A stretch of 64,000 nt of DNA from Curtobacterium sp. MCPF17_052 (GCF_003234085.1 NZ_QKSD01000010.1:1-64000); one strand, 5' to 3'. Shown: positions 1 to 8,598, numbered from the stretch's first letter. Made by a program: numbers and translations. Notes: generated by a model from the letters alone, not told the origin.

Positions 1-17
1 ATGTGTATAAGAGACAG
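1..17 (+). other. Nextera transposase mosaic-end remnant (library adapter)
   Basis: The first 17 bases match the 3' part of the 19-base Tn5/Nextera mosaic end used in tagmentation libraries. This is untrimmed adapter at a contig end, not genomic DNA. Chromosomal sequence begins at about base 18, one base before the stop codon of the first gene. Confidence 0.93.
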
Positions 18-18
18 C

Positions 19-969
19 TCAGGCTGCGCCGAGCCCGCGCTCCCCCGACCTCGCATCCGCGGCCTCACGCTCGAGCCGCTCGATGCGCCGCATCGCCGCC
101 CGCTCGCTGCCCGTCTGGTTGCCCAGCACGCCGGTGATGCCGTCGAGGACCAGCCCGGTCGCCCGGTCGACGGGCAGCTCGATCGGACCGATCATGGGTG
201 CCCGGATCCCGAGCAGCGCCCGGTGTCGCGGGTCGAGGGTCGACACCGCGCCCTGGTAGATCGCTCGGTAACCGGGTCGGAGCATCGCGGCGAGGGGCGG
301 GTTCTTGATGAACCGCAGGACTTCACGGGTCCGGGGTGTGACGGCGAGCTCGCCGCGGTCGAGGTAGCCGTCCATCTGCGCGCGGAGTTCGACCTCGGTC
401 TCGGGGGCGTCGTGCACGCGCATCAGGCGTCCGGCGACGGCCCACTCGCGGACGTAGGCGTCGGCACCACCGGGGATCGGCTCGCCCCAGCGCTGGGCGG
501 TGCGGAGGAACGCGTCGGTGAACGCGAGGTGCACCCAGCGGGCGAGATCCGGGTCGTTCGCCGTGTACGGCCGTCCGATACCGTGACCGTCGACGTACAG
601 GCCGCGCACCCGCTCGTGGAGCCGGAGCACCCATTCGCTGCCGGAGGTGGCGGTGGCGGTGTCGCCGTGGGTGACGGTGTAGATCCAGCGGATGGTGCCC
701 GCGAGCCGGCCGAACGGGTCTTCCTTGTACCGGGAGTGGTCCGCGACCCCGGCGAGCGCCCCGGGGTGCAGGGCCTGGACGAGGAGCGCCCGGACGCCGG
801 CGACGATGGTCTGGTTGCCGCCGTGCACGGACCAGGTGGCGGAGCCGGGGCCGAAGAAGCCGGCGTCGGTTCCCTTCTCGAGCTCGTCCACCCATTCCGG
901 GCTGCCGTGGGTGTTGCCCGTGAACGTGGCCTGCAGACGGGTGCGGAACGCATCGGTGACGAACGACAT
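19..969 (-). CDS. Oxygenase MpaB family protein (DUF2236)
   Basis: The 316-residue product resembles the DUF2236/MpaB family, related to latex-clearing-protein haem oxygenases. Recognisable family features are the Gly-rich N-terminal stretch followed by a QALHPGALAGV segment, a DPFGRL segment, and a central helical region with a WVHLAFTDAF stretch. The substrate is unknown. I chose the ATG at 969 because translation further upstream enters a Cys/Gly/Arg-rich artefact produced by a 9-bp tandem repeat. The stop codon lies one base inside the adapter junction, so the gene is complete but nothing downstream of it is visible. Transcription diverges from the acyl-CoA ligase gene. Confidence 0.8.
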   Translation of the reverse strand: MSFVTDAFRTRLQATFTGNTHGSPEWVDELEKGTDAGFFGPGSATWSVHGGNQTIVAGVRALLVQALHPGALAGVADHSRYKEDPFGRLAGTIRWIYTVTHGDTATATSGSEWVLRLHERVRGLYVDGHGIGRPYTANDPDLARWVHLAFTDAFLRTAQRWGEPIPGGADAYVREWAVAGRLMRVHDAPETEVELRAQMDGYLDRGELAVTPRTREVLRFIKNPPLAAMLRPGYRAIYQGAVSTLDPRHRALLGIRAPMIGPIELPVDRATGLVLDGITGVLGNQTGSERAAMRRIERLEREAADARSGERGLGAA

Positions 970-1070
970 GCCGTCATGGTCCGTCGGCCCCCTGACAGCG
1001 CACCGGACACTCGCCGGAAACCGCGTCTGCGCCGATGACCGTCCCGAGCAACGCCCCGAGCAACGTCCAA

Positions 1071-1124
1071 GGCACCCGCGGCACCCGTGGCACTCCCGGC
1101 ACCCCCGGCAACCCCGGCACGCTC
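1071..1124. repeat. Six-copy 9-bp tandem repeat
   Basis: Six consecutive 9-base units of the form GGCACCCGC, GGCACCCGT, GGCACTCCC and so on lie in the 220-bp divergent intergenic region between the MpaB-like and acyl-CoA ligase genes. Just before it, CCGAGCAACG occurs twice (1045-1064). It is upstream of the presumed ligase promoter. Confidence 0.75.
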
Positions 1125-1176
1125 CGCTGCCGACGCGCGCACCGCCCTCGTCTGACAACCCCTCGGGTCCGCCCGC

Positions 1177-1182
1177 TAGGTT
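1177..1182 (+). promoter_or_regulatory. -10 box for a leaderless acyl-CoA ligase transcript
   Basis: TAGGTT ends 7 bases before the GTG start at 1190, so transcription should begin at or next to the start codon. A CTGACA 19 bases upstream (1152-1157) is a poor -35 candidate. No Shine-Dalgarno sequence is present. Confidence 0.6.
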
Positions 1183-1189
1183 GGACGAC

Positions 1190-2875
1190 GTGAGCATCGA
1201 CACGCCTCGTCCCTGGCTTGCCTCCTACGCGTCAGGGGTGCCGCACGACATCGAACCGATGGCGGGATCCCTGCCGGATCTCGTGGAGCAGTCGGCACGG
1301 CGCTTCCCGAAGGCGGTCGCGCTGGAGTTCTTCACGCGGGAGACCACGTACGCCCAGCTCGAGGAGCAGATCGCCCGTGCAGCGAACGGGCTGCGCAAGC
1401 TCGGCGTGACGAAGGGCGACCGGGTGGCGCTGGTGCTGCCGAACTGTCCGCAGCACGTCGTGGCGTTCTACGCGGTGCTCCGGCTCGGCGGCATCGTCGT
1501 GGAGCACAACCCGTTGTACACACCGCGGGAGCTGCGCCACCAGTTCGAGGACCACGGCGCGAAGGTCGCGATCGCGTGGGACAAGTCGGTGGCGACGCTG
1601 CAGGACTTCCCGAAGGACGTCGCGCTCGACGCGATCGTCTCGGTGGACCTCACCCGGGCGATGCCGCGCAGCACGCGCCTGGCACTGTCGTTGCCGGTGG
1701 CGAAGGCCCGCGAGTCCCGCGCGAAGCTCACGACCTCGGTGTCCGGAACCACGCGGTGGGACGACCTGGTGTCGGCCCGGAAGCTGTCGAAGCGGCACCC
1801 GCGGCCGGAGACCGACGACGTCGCGCTCATCCAGTACACCTCCGGCACGACCGGCACCCCGAAGGGCGCGGTCCTGACGCACCGGAACCTGCTGGCGAAC
1901 GCCGCGCAGGCCCGGGCCTGGATCCCCCAGATCAGCGCGGGTGACGGCAGCGTCGTGCACGCGGTGCTGCCGATGTTCCACGCGTACGGCCTGACACTGT
2001 GCCTCACGTTCGCGATGAGCATCGCCGGGAGGCTCGTCCTGTTCCCGGCGTTCGACCCTGCGTTGGTCCTCAAGGCGATCAAGAAGCGTCCGCCGACGTT
2101 CCTGCCGGCCGTACCGCCGATCTACGCCCGGCTGCAGCACGCCGCCGACTCGGCGAAGGTGTCGCTGGCGGGCATCGACATCGGCATCTCCGGCGCGATG
2201 CCGCTGTCGCAGGACGTCATCGAGCCCTGGGAGGCCCGCACCGGCGGCTTCCTGGTGGAGGGCTACGGCCTGTCCGAGTGCTCTCCCGTGCTGATGGCGA
2301 ACCCGGTGTCGGACGCACGACGTCTGGGCGCGATCGGCCTGCCGCTGCCGTCGACCGAGTGCCGGGTGGTGGACCCCGACGACGAGTCCCGGGTGCTCGG
2401 CACCGACGAGTCCGGTGAGCTGCAGGTCCGCGGCCCGCAGGTCTTCGGCGGCTACTGGGGCAAGGCCGAGGCCACCGACGAGGTCTTCACCTCCGACGGC
2501 TGGTTCCGGACGGGCGACATCGTGGCGATCGACGCGGACGGGTTCGTGCGCATCGTCGACCGGCTCAAGGAGCTCATCATCACCGGTGGGTTCAACGTCG
2601 CACCCTCCGAGGTGGAGGACACGCTCCTCAAGCACCCCAGCGTCAAGGAGGTCGCGGTCGTCGGCATCACGCAGGGCGGCAACGAGCAGGTCGTCGCCGC
2701 GGTGATCCCGACCGACCCGGCGACGTTCGACGGGGATGCGCTCCGGGCCTGGTCCCGCGACCACCTCGCCGCGTACAAGGTGCCGCGGCGGGTGGTGGTG
2801 GTCGAGGACCTGCCCCGCTCGATGATCGGCAAGGTCCTGCGCCGTAAGGTGCGCGACGCCATCCTGCACGACTAG
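1190..2875 (+). CDS. Long-chain fatty acid--CoA ligase (AMP-forming)
   Basis: The 561-residue product belongs to the ANL adenylating superfamily and should activate a fatty acid to acyl-AMP and then acyl-CoA in the cytoplasm. The P-loop-like A3 motif is YTSGTTGTPKG (around residue 220). The A5 region is VEGYGLSE, the A7/A8 region is WFRTGDI followed by DRLKELIITGG, and the A10 catalytic lysine lies in SMIGKVLRR near the C terminus. The length is normal for FadD-type ligases. The GTG start is chosen because it begins family-like sequence and is preceded by an adjacent -10 box. The gene is monocistronic and convergent with the ABC exporter genes. Confidence 0.9.
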   Translation: MSIDTPRPWLASYASGVPHDIEPMAGSLPDLVEQSARRFPKAVALEFFTRETTYAQLEEQIARAANGLRKLGVTKGDRVALVLPNCPQHVVAFYAVLRLGGIVVEHNPLYTPRELRHQFEDHGAKVAIAWDKSVATLQDFPKDVALDAIVSVDLTRAMPRSTRLALSLPVAKARESRAKLTTSVSGTTRWDDLVSARKLSKRHPRPETDDVALIQYTSGTTGTPKGAVLTHRNLLANAAQARAWIPQISAGDGSVVHAVLPMFHAYGLTLCLTFAMSIAGRLVLFPAFDPALVLKAIKKRPPTFLPAVPPIYARLQHAADSAKVSLAGIDIGISGAMPLSQDVIEPWEARTGGFLVEGYGLSECSPVLMANPVSDARRLGAIGLPLPSTECRVVDPDDESRVLGTDESGELQVRGPQVFGGYWGKAEATDEVFTSDGWFRTGDIVAIDADGFVRIVDRLKELIITGGFNVAPSEVEDTLLKHPSVKEVAVVGITQGGNEQVVAAVIPTDPATFDGDALRAWSRDHLAAYKVPRRVVVVEDLPRSMIGKVLRRKVRDAILHD

Positions 2876-2920
2876 CGACCGCCGAACCGCCGACCGGCAC
2901 CACACGCCGGCAGCCCGCTC

Positions 2921-3781
2921 CTACTTGCTGCTGATCCTCGTGTACTTGTTCACCGCCCACGGCACGAACACCGCGAGCATCACCGCGATCCCGATCAACA
3001 CCGTCGTGATCGGGTGCTGCATGGTCCAGATCTCCGGCACCGGCGCCGACCCGGCGTTGCCGAACAGCTCGCGCGCCGCCTGCACGAGCGAGGAGACCGG
3101 GTTCCACTCCGCGAACACCCGGAGCACGAGCGGCATCGTCTCGCTGGGCACGAAGGCGTTGGAGATGAACGTGAGCGGGAACAGGATCATGAACGAGGCG
3201 TTGTTGATCACCTCGGGCGTCTTGACGCTCATGCCGAGCAGGGCCATCACCCAGCTGAACGCGTAGCTGAACAGCAGGAGCAGTGCGAGCCCGCCGACGA
3301 ACTCCACCGGTGACGATCCCACCCGCCAACCGACCGCCAGCCCGGTGGCCATCATGATCACCATCGAGATGCCGTTGAGCACGAGGTCGGAGTTCGTCCG
3401 TCCGACGAGCACGGCCGAGGCCGACATCGGCAGGGTCCGGAACCGGTCGATGAGTCCTTCCTTGAGGTCCTGCGCCATGGCCGATCCGGAGAACGTGGCG
3501 CCGAAGACGACGGTCTGCGCGAAGATCCCCGCCATCAGGAACTGCGTGTAGTCGGTCCCCTGCACGCTGATGGCGCCGCCGTAGACCTGGCTGAACAGCA
3601 GGACGAACATGATCGGCTGCAGCACGGCGAACACGAGCATGTCCGGCGACCGCTTGATCTTGATCAGGTTGCGCTTCGTCACCGTCCAGCCGTCCTCGAA
3701 CCAGACGGCGAGCGGGGCGGTGACGACGACGGGCAGCTGCCGCCCGAGCGCGTTGCCGGTGCCGGTCGTGGTGGTGGTCAT
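2921..3781 (-). CDS. ABC-2 type exporter permease (DrrB-like)
   Basis: The 286-residue membrane protein has about six hydrophobic segments. It begins with a Thr-rich N terminus and the ABC-2 type hallmark region (VTKRNLIKIKRSPDMLVFAV), followed by a LKEGLIDRFRTLPM coupling segment typical of DrrB-like permeases. Its ATG overlaps the stop of the ATPase gene by 4 bases (ATGA), so the two are translationally coupled. Together they should form an exporter of the daunorubicin/multidrug type in the cytoplasmic membrane; the substrate cannot be told from sequence. Confidence 0.88.
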   Translation of the reverse strand: MTTTTTGTGNALGRQLPVVVTAPLAVWFEDGWTVTKRNLIKIKRSPDMLVFAVLQPIMFVLLFSQVYGGAISVQGTDYTQFLMAGIFAQTVVFGATFSGSAMAQDLKEGLIDRFRTLPMSASAVLVGRTNSDLVLNGISMVIMMATGLAVGWRVGSSPVEFVGGLALLLLFSYAFSWVMALLGMSVKTPEVINNASFMILFPLTFISNAFVPSETMPLVLRVFAEWNPVSSLVQAARELFGNAGSAPVPEIWTMQHPITTVLIGIAVMLAVFVPWAVNKYTRISSK

Positions 3782-4824
3782 GGCACCAGCTCCTGTCGGG
3801 AGGCCCGCTCCCCGCCCGACGGACCGGTCGCCGCCGTCCCGTCCACACGTCCGCCCCCACCGCCGTCCTGGTCGTCCGTGGCGGCGTGTCCGGTGAGACG
3901 GAGGAACACGTCGTCCAGCGTCGGGCGGCGCATCCCGGCGTCGTGCAGCGCGATGCCGGCGGCGCCGAGGTCGGCGAGGACCCGTTGCAGCGCCGCGGGC
4001 CCGGCGTCGACGGTGACGGCCCGGGTGCGACCGTCGCCGCTCGTCTCGACCTCCCCGCTGCCGTGCCGCCGGAGGACGGTGGTTGTGGCGTCCCCGTCGG
4101 CGGCGTCCACGAGGGTGACGACGACGCGGTGTCCGCCGACCTGGGCCTTGAGCTCGTCCGAGGTGCCCTCGGCGATGACCCGGCCGTCGTCGATGACGGC
4201 GATGTCGTCGGCGAGCTGGTCGGCCTCCTCGAGGTACTGCGTGGTGAGGAGCACCGTGGCTCCGCCGGCGACGAGGTCCTCGATGATGCCCCAGAGCGCG
4301 AGGCGGCTGCGCGGGTCGAGGCCCGTCGTCGGCTCGTCCAGGAACAGCACGCGCGGGTTCATCACGAGCGCCCCGGCGAGGTCGATCCGACGGCGCATGC
4401 CGCCGGAGAACCCCTTGACGGGGCGGTCGCCCGCTTCGGAGAGCCCGAACACGTCGATGAGCTCGCGTGCCCGGTCGCGCGCTGCTCGTCGGCCCAGGTG
4501 GTAGAGCCGCCCGATCATCTCGAGGTTCTCGAACCCGGTGAGGTTCTCGTCGACGGCGGCGTACTGCCCGGAGACGCCGATCGCGCGGCGGGTGCCCTGC
4601 GGGTCGGCGACGACGTCCATGCCGGCGACGGACGCCGACCCGGCGTCCGGTTCGACGAGGGTCGTGAGGACCTTCACGGTGGTGGTCTTCCCGGCCCCGT
4701 TCGGGCCGAGCAGTGCGGTGACGGTGCCCTCGGGCACCGAGAGGTCGAGGCCCGCCAGTGCGTGCACGGGCCCCGACTTGGATCGGTAGGTCTTGGTGAG
4801 GCCGGAGGCCTCGATGATGGCCAT
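3778..4824 (-). CDS. ABC exporter ATP-binding protein (DrrA-like)
   Basis: The 348-residue ATPase carries Walker A GPNGAGKTT (residues 40-48), the signature FSGGMRRR, Walker B VLFLDEPTTG and a switch-region TTQYLEEAD. The C-terminal DUF4162-like extension, after about residue 220, is usual for DrrA proteins. A clear AAGGAG Shine-Dalgarno lies 5 bases before the ATG at 4824. It is the first gene of a two-gene exporter operon. The last 25 residues form a low-complexity Gly/Asp tail with ERASRQ, encoded by a copy of the recurrent GGGAGGCCCG element (3798-3807). Confidence 0.9.
   Translation of the reverse strand: MAIIEASGLTKTYRSKSGPVHALAGLDLSVPEGTVTALLGPNGAGKTTTVKVLTTLVEPDAGSASVAGMDVVADPQGTRRAIGVSGQYAAVDENLTGFENLEMIGRLYHLGRRAARDRARELIDVFGLSEAGDRPVKGFSGGMRRRIDLAGALVMNPRVLFLDEPTTGLDPRSRLALWGIIEDLVAGGATVLLTTQYLEEADQLADDIAVIDDGRVIAEGTSDELKAQVGGHRVVVTLVDAADGDATTTVLRRHGSGEVETSGDGRTRAVTVDAGPAALQRVLADLGAAGIALHDAGMRRPTLDDVFLRLTGHAATDDQDGGGGGRVDGTAATGPSGGERASRQELVP
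3798..3807 (+). repeat. Copy of the interspersed GGGAGGCCCG element, inside a gene
   Basis: An exact copy lies in the C-terminal linker codons of the DrrA-like ATPase, read as E-R-A-S-R. This part of the protein is not conserved in the family. Confidence 0.6.
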
Positions 4825-4911
4825 GTCGCTCCTTCGTGACCGGCTGCGTCCCTCGGGGCCGACCGGACACGCGGACCCGGTCGACCGGGCGGCGGGAGCG
4901 ACGGACGTCAC

Positions 4912-5700
4912 TCAGACGTCGAAGCCACCACCGAAGTCGCTGGAGCCCTGGTCGAACCCGCCGTCGGACATGCCGCCGAAGTCGGAACCACCGTCGCCCC
5001 AGGAGGCGTTGTCGTACCCGCCGCCGTCGGCCGCACCGCCGTCGCCGGATCCGTCACCAGTGTCCCCCGAACCGCCGTCATCCGCACCACTCGCATCGGT
5101 TCCACCGTCGAACGACCCGGGGTCCGGGAGGAAGGCGCTCATCAGGGCGGAACCGATCACGTAGCCGCCGACGGTGCCGAGTAGCGAGGCGCCGAGCATG
5201 CTGCCGAAGCCCGAGCCCTGCCGTCCGCCGAAGCCACCACCCATGCCGCCGCCACCGATGCCACCGAGCGAGCGCTCCATGTACCCGGGCTGCCGGAGCT
5301 CGGACCGGGTCGCACTCTGGGCGAGCGAGCGAGGATCGTCGCCACGTGGGGCCTCGCCGGCCGGAGCGGTGCGGGTGAACTCGTCGTAGACCATCCGTCG
5401 CTGCTCGGGCGTCAGGGTGGCGAACGCCTCGGCGTGCACCTCCTCGATCCGCTCCGGCGGCGCGGTGCGGAGCAGGTAGCGGTACCGCTCGACGGCGCGC
5501 TGGTCCTCGCCCCCGGGCTGCTGGCTGGGTCCTGACCGGTCGGGTACACCGGACGGCGTGGCTGCCCCGTACGGTGCGGCCGGTGCCTGCTGGTACGACT
5601 GCTGGCCGTACTGGTAGCCCGGCTGCGGTGCACCACCGGTCCCGCGTCGTGGCTGCTCCGGACGCTCCTCGCGGCCGAGCAGACGGTCGAGGAATCCCAT
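4912..5700 (-). CDS. Gly/Asp-rich protein of unknown function
   Basis: The 262-residue protein has three parts: a short conserved N terminus (MGFLDRLLGR) followed by a Gln/Tyr/Pro-rich linker; a helical module around residues 68-110 (RYRYLLRTAPPERIEEVHAE, then LTPEQRR); and a Gly-rich segment with one possible membrane helix (SLLGTVGGYVIGSALMSAF) before a C-terminal tail of Gly, Asp and Ser. Similar small modules occur in actinobacterial proteins often annotated loosely as cation-transport related; I do not accept that function. An AAGGAG Shine-Dalgarno precedes the ATG. Role unknown. Confidence 0.72.
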   Translation of the reverse strand: MGFLDRLLGREERPEQPRRGTGGAPQPGYQYGQQSYQQAPAAPYGAATPSGVPDRSGPSQQPGGEDQRAVERYRYLLRTAPPERIEEVHAEAFATLTPEQRRMVYDEFTRTAPAGEAPRGDDPRSLAQSATRSELRQPGYMERSLGGIGGGGMGGGFGGRQGSGFGSMLGASLLGTVGGYVIGSALMSAFLPDPGSFDGGTDASGADDGGSGDTGDGSGDGGAADGGGYDNASWGDGGSDFGGMSDGGFDQGSSDFGGGFDV

Positions 5701-5796
5701 GGTGTGCTCCTTCGTCGCGGGCACCGTGCCCACTGGCGCCCACGCTAGGCACCGTCGGCCGGGTCTGACTGTGCGTGCGCTCAGAAGCCGCCGTGC

Positions 5797-5814
5797 GCCT
5801 CCCGTCCGGGAGGC
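5797..5814. terminator. Short hairpin made of paired interspersed elements
   Basis: GCCTCCCG and CGGGAGGC form a perfect 8-bp stem with a 2-base gap, just downstream of the GDPD/IMPase gene (stop at 5825, minus strand). An exact GGGAGGCCCG copy is at 5808-5817. Probably a rho-independent-like terminator without a U-tract. Confidence 0.5.
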
Positions 5815-5824
5815 CCGTCCACCG

Positions 5825-7411
5825 TCAGGACGTCGGCCCGGCCCCGGTGACCGCTGCGGTCCAGACCGCGAACAGCTCGTCGGCCGCGCCCGGGTGCGCC
5901 GCCAGGAACGGCACACCGGCGGGCGGGAAGTCCTGCACCGGCCCGTCGAGGGTCAGCACGACCCCGCCGGCTTCGTGCACGAGGAGCACGGCGGCACCGT
6001 GGTCGACCGGGTCGAACGCCGGCATGCACGCCCCGATCCCCCGGCCGGCGGCGACCTGGGCGATCGTCAGGGTGCCTGAGCCGGGGACGCGCACGGAGCA
6101 GGACCGGGCGGCGAGCGCGTCGACGAACACACCGAAGCCGGGCCACGGGTGGGCACCGTCGAGCTCGGTCCCGACCACGGCGCCGGCGAGGGCGCGCGGG
6201 GCGTCGTCGAGGCGAAGCACCCGGTCGCGTTCGGTCGCTCCCCGGCCGCGGCGGGCTTCCAGGACCTCGCCGCGCCAGGGGTCCACGACGACGCCGACCA
6301 GGGGGCGCCCGGACCGGGTCAGGCACAGCGAGGTGCTCGTCCACGGCACGCCGTTCGCCAGGTTCCGGCTGCCGTCGACGGGGTCCAGGTACCACCGGTG
6401 CTTGTCCCCGGGGGCGACGCCGTACTCCTCGCCGACGAAGCCGTGCTCGGGGAACGCCGCCCGGACGCGACCGCGGACGTGCTGCTCGATCGACCGGTCC
6501 AGTGCCGTGACCTGCGCTCCGGTGTCTCCGGCGTCCGGGTCGACGCGGTGTTCGCGGGTGAAGGCGATGACCTCGTGCGCGATCCGGTGTGCCAGGGTCT
6601 GGGCGCGGCCGGCGACCTCGGCCTCGCCGGGCTCCCGCACCGGCCGCGACCAGCCGTCCCGCTCGGCGGCGGCCAGGACGGCGTGCACCGTGGCGACGTC
6701 CTCGGTGAGGACCAGGTCCGCGCCGAGCCGGGTCGCCCAGCGGGTCGGCTCCGGGTCGTCGACGGTCCACACCGCGACGCACAGCCCGAGGGCGTGTGCC
6801 GCGCGGACGGTGGCGGGCGTGAGGAAGGCGACGTCGAGGTCGAGTGTCGAGGGCCCGAGCTCCTGCACGTCGGCGGCCGTCGGCGCTCGGAGGGTGTCCC
6901 AGGGCATCCAGACGTCGGCCTCGGGCAGCAGCGCCCGGACGGCCTGCATCGCAACCAGCGTCCCGCGCCAGGCCACCCGCACGGCGTCGTCCAAGCCCGT
7001 GCCTGCTCCCGCCACGGTGCGCACCGCGGCCGCGGCATCGGCCGGGTCCGTGAGCCCGACCACCAGTGCAGCGGAGCACCCCTCGAGGCGCTCGAGCACG
7101 GCGTCGAGGCGTGGGATGCGGTCGAGCCCGTTGCCCAGCCGTGCGACGTCGCACCACGGCGTCGCGGAGACCCGGCGGCCGTCGCCCCACATCCGGCCGA
7201 GGGTCTCGTCGTGCAGCAGCACGGCGACCCCGTCGGCGGTGACCCGGACGTCGACCGCGACGAGGTCAGCACCGAGGGCCTCGGCGACGGCGACGGCCGG
7301 CAGCGTGTTCTCGCGGCGGACACCCGGGGCTCCACGCGAGGCGACGATCCGGGGCGGACGGAGGCCGGGCCTCCCGGTCGTCGTCGGTGCCGGGGTCTCG
7401 AGCGTCGTCAC
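5825..7411 (-). CDS. Fused GDPD-like / inositol monophosphatase family protein
   Basis: The 528-residue protein joins two domains. Residues ~20-250 resemble glycerophosphodiester phosphodiesterase (RRENTLPA, VRVTADGVAVLLHDE). The usual AHRG is ASRG (S26), the usual ELD is AVD (A52), and the EIK-like strand has no Glu, so this domain is probably inactive. Residues ~265-528 are an inositol-monophosphatase-family domain with intact metal sites: GEE (327-329), LDPVDGSRN (342-350) and a C-terminal PVDHGAA..EAGG motif. It may dephosphorylate an inositol or sugar phosphate. The GTG start at 7411 lies 105 bp from the divergent DUF3054 gene. No clear Shine-Dalgarno; a CACGAT six bases upstream could be a weak leaderless -10. 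Confidence 0.82.
   Translation of the reverse strand: MTTLETPAPTTTGRPGLRPPRIVASRGAPGVRRENTLPAVAVAEALGADLVAVDVRVTADGVAVLLHDETLGRMWGDGRRVSATPWCDVARLGNGLDRIPRLDAVLERLEGCSAALVVGLTDPADAAAAVRTVAGAGTGLDDAVRVAWRGTLVAMQAVRALLPEADVWMPWDTLRAPTAADVQELGPSTLDLDVAFLTPATVRAAHALGLCVAVWTVDDPEPTRWATRLGADLVLTEDVATVHAVLAAAERDGWSRPVREPGEAEVAGRAQTLAHRIAHEVIAFTREHRVDPDAGDTGAQVTALDRSIEQHVRGRVRAAFPEHGFVGEEYGVAPGDKHRWYLDPVDGSRNLANGVPWTSTSLCLTRSGRPLVGVVVDPWRGEVLEARRGRGATERDRVLRLDDAPRALAGAVVGTELDGAHPWPGFGVFVDALAARSCSVRVPGSGTLTIAQVAAGRGIGACMPAFDPVDHGAAVLLVHEAGGVVLTLDGPVQDFPPAGVPFLAAHPGAADELFAVWTAAVTGAGPTS
7366..7375 (-). repeat. Copy of the interspersed element in the fusion gene
   Basis: An exact copy near the N terminus of the GDPD-like fusion, read as G-R-P-G in the disordered segment before the first domain. 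Confidence 0.55.
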
Positions 7412-7516
7412 CGTCCCATCGTGGGAGCGCGGCCCGAACACCACGTGACGCGGCGGTGAACAGCCGGGGGCCACGCGGCCGGTGGCCATGTGGTCGGGGC
7501 CTGAGAGGATGGCGCC

Positions 7517-7942
7517 GTGGAGACTCGTACCTGGGGTTGGCTCGCGGCGGTCGTCGACGTCGTGCTCATCGTCGCGTTCGCCGTCATCGGACGCAGTTCG
7601 CACGGCGAGGCGTTCGCGCCGCTCGGCCTGTGGACGACCGCGTACCCGTTCCTGGCGGGGTGGGCGATCGCGTACGTGACCTCCGGGGCGTGGTCGCGCC
7701 CGCTCGCGATCTGGCCGACCGGTGTCGTGGCGTGGATCCTGACGGTGTTCGTCGGGATGGCGATCCGGGTCGCGACCGGGCAGGGCGTGGTCGACGGCAA
7801 CCCACTGCCGATCTCGTTCCTCGTCGTGGCGACGATCGTGCTCGGTGTGTTCCTGGTCGGCTGGCGGCTCCTCGCCCGACTCGTGGTCCGCCTCCGGTCG
7901 GGCAGGCGCCCGGCGGGCGGCGACGCGCGGGCTGTCGGCTAG
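7517..7942 (+). CDS. DUF3054 family membrane protein
   Basis: The 141-residue protein has four hydrophobic segments, around residues 8-24, 43-58, 66-84 and 101-120, with the DUF3054-like start ETRTWGWLAAVVDVVLIVAFAVIGR and a conserved Pro-Thr-Gly in the third helix. Function unknown; an inner-membrane location is expected. The GTG start follows GAGGATGGCGCC, which could be a weak -10 (GAGGAT) for leaderless transcription. Its stop codon shares the palindrome CTAG (7939-7942) with the stop of the convergent downstream gene. Confidence 0.8.
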   Translation: METRTWGWLAAVVDVVLIVAFAVIGRSSHGEAFAPLGLWTTAYPFLAGWAIAYVTSGAWSRPLAIWPTGVVAWILTVFVGMAIRVATGQGVVDGNPLPISFLVVATIVLGVFLVGWRLLARLVVRLRSGRRPAGGDARAVG

Positions 7943-8592
7943 AAGAGGCCGCCCCGCGGGCCCTCGTCCGGGCCGTCGAACCCGCGGAACATGTCCGACA
8001 CCAGCGCGGCGATCTGCGGTTCGACGAGACGCTCGACGGCCTCGGCGATGCGCTCCCGGTGGTCCAGCAGCGCCAGGCACACGGCTGTGCCGGTCGACCG
8101 CGCGCACTCGTCGGACAGCTCGATCTCGTGGCGGAGTGCGGCCTTCGCCTCGTCCGACAGCGGCTCGCGCGGCTCCTGTTCGCTCGCCCCGGTGCCCGCC
8201 AGCTCGCCGAGGGTGAACAGGAACGGCTCGCCCGGCTCGGGCTGCGGGTCCACGTCCAGGCCCTGGAACTCCGGCGACAACCCGTCGGCGGGTTGGTACC
8301 CCGAGCGTCGCTTGCGTGCTGCGGCCCGCTCGAGTTCACGCTGCAGCAGCGGCAGGTTCTTCGCCGTGTGGTCGTCGACCGCGTCCTCGACGATGGCGGA
8401 CATCCGACCGATCAGCGCGTGCTGCACCGGGTGCGGAACGTCCGGCCCGAACCCCGCCGCGGCGGCGATCGGCGAGCCCGTGCAGCGTCGGCAGATGCGG
8501 GTGCGTGGACGGGCCGTCCCGATCTGCCACCGGGGCAGCCAGCGCAGCCAGACGTCGACGGCGTTCCGCACGCGTCCGTCGATGCCGTCCAT
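7939..8592 (-). CDS. Conserved hypothetical protein
   Basis: The 217-residue soluble protein begins MDGIDGRVRNAVDVWLRWLP and has a CRRC pair at about residues 34-37, a single possible zinc half-site. A helical segment follows (MSAIVEDAVDDHTAKNLPLL), and a C-terminal helical part ends in EPQIAALVSDMFRGF. I recognise similar proteins in other Microbacteriaceae but know no function. The ATG is preceded at 6 bases by TACGCT, indicating leaderless transcription. It converges on the DUF3054 gene with stop codons sharing CTAG. Confidence 0.75.
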   Translation of the reverse strand: MDGIDGRVRNAVDVWLRWLPRWQIGTARPRTRICRRCTGSPIAAAAGFGPDVPHPVQHALIGRMSAIVEDAVDDHTAKNLPLLQRELERAAARKRRSGYQPADGLSPEFQGLDVDPQPEPGEPFLFTLGELAGTGASEQEPREPLSDEAKAALRHEIELSDECARSTGTAVCLALLDHRERIAEAVERLVEPQIAALVSDMFRGFDGPDEGPRGGLF

Positions 8593-8598
8593 CCTGCA

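Noticed and set aside
1..17. Transposon end or start codon of a plus-strand gene
   Set aside because: It is the Nextera adapter; the plus-strand frame that follows is antisense to the MpaB-like gene.
4912..5700. Cation-transporting ATPase annotation for the Gly/Asp-rich protein
   Set aside because: No P-type ATPase motifs (DKTG, TGES) and too short; I leave it as unknown.
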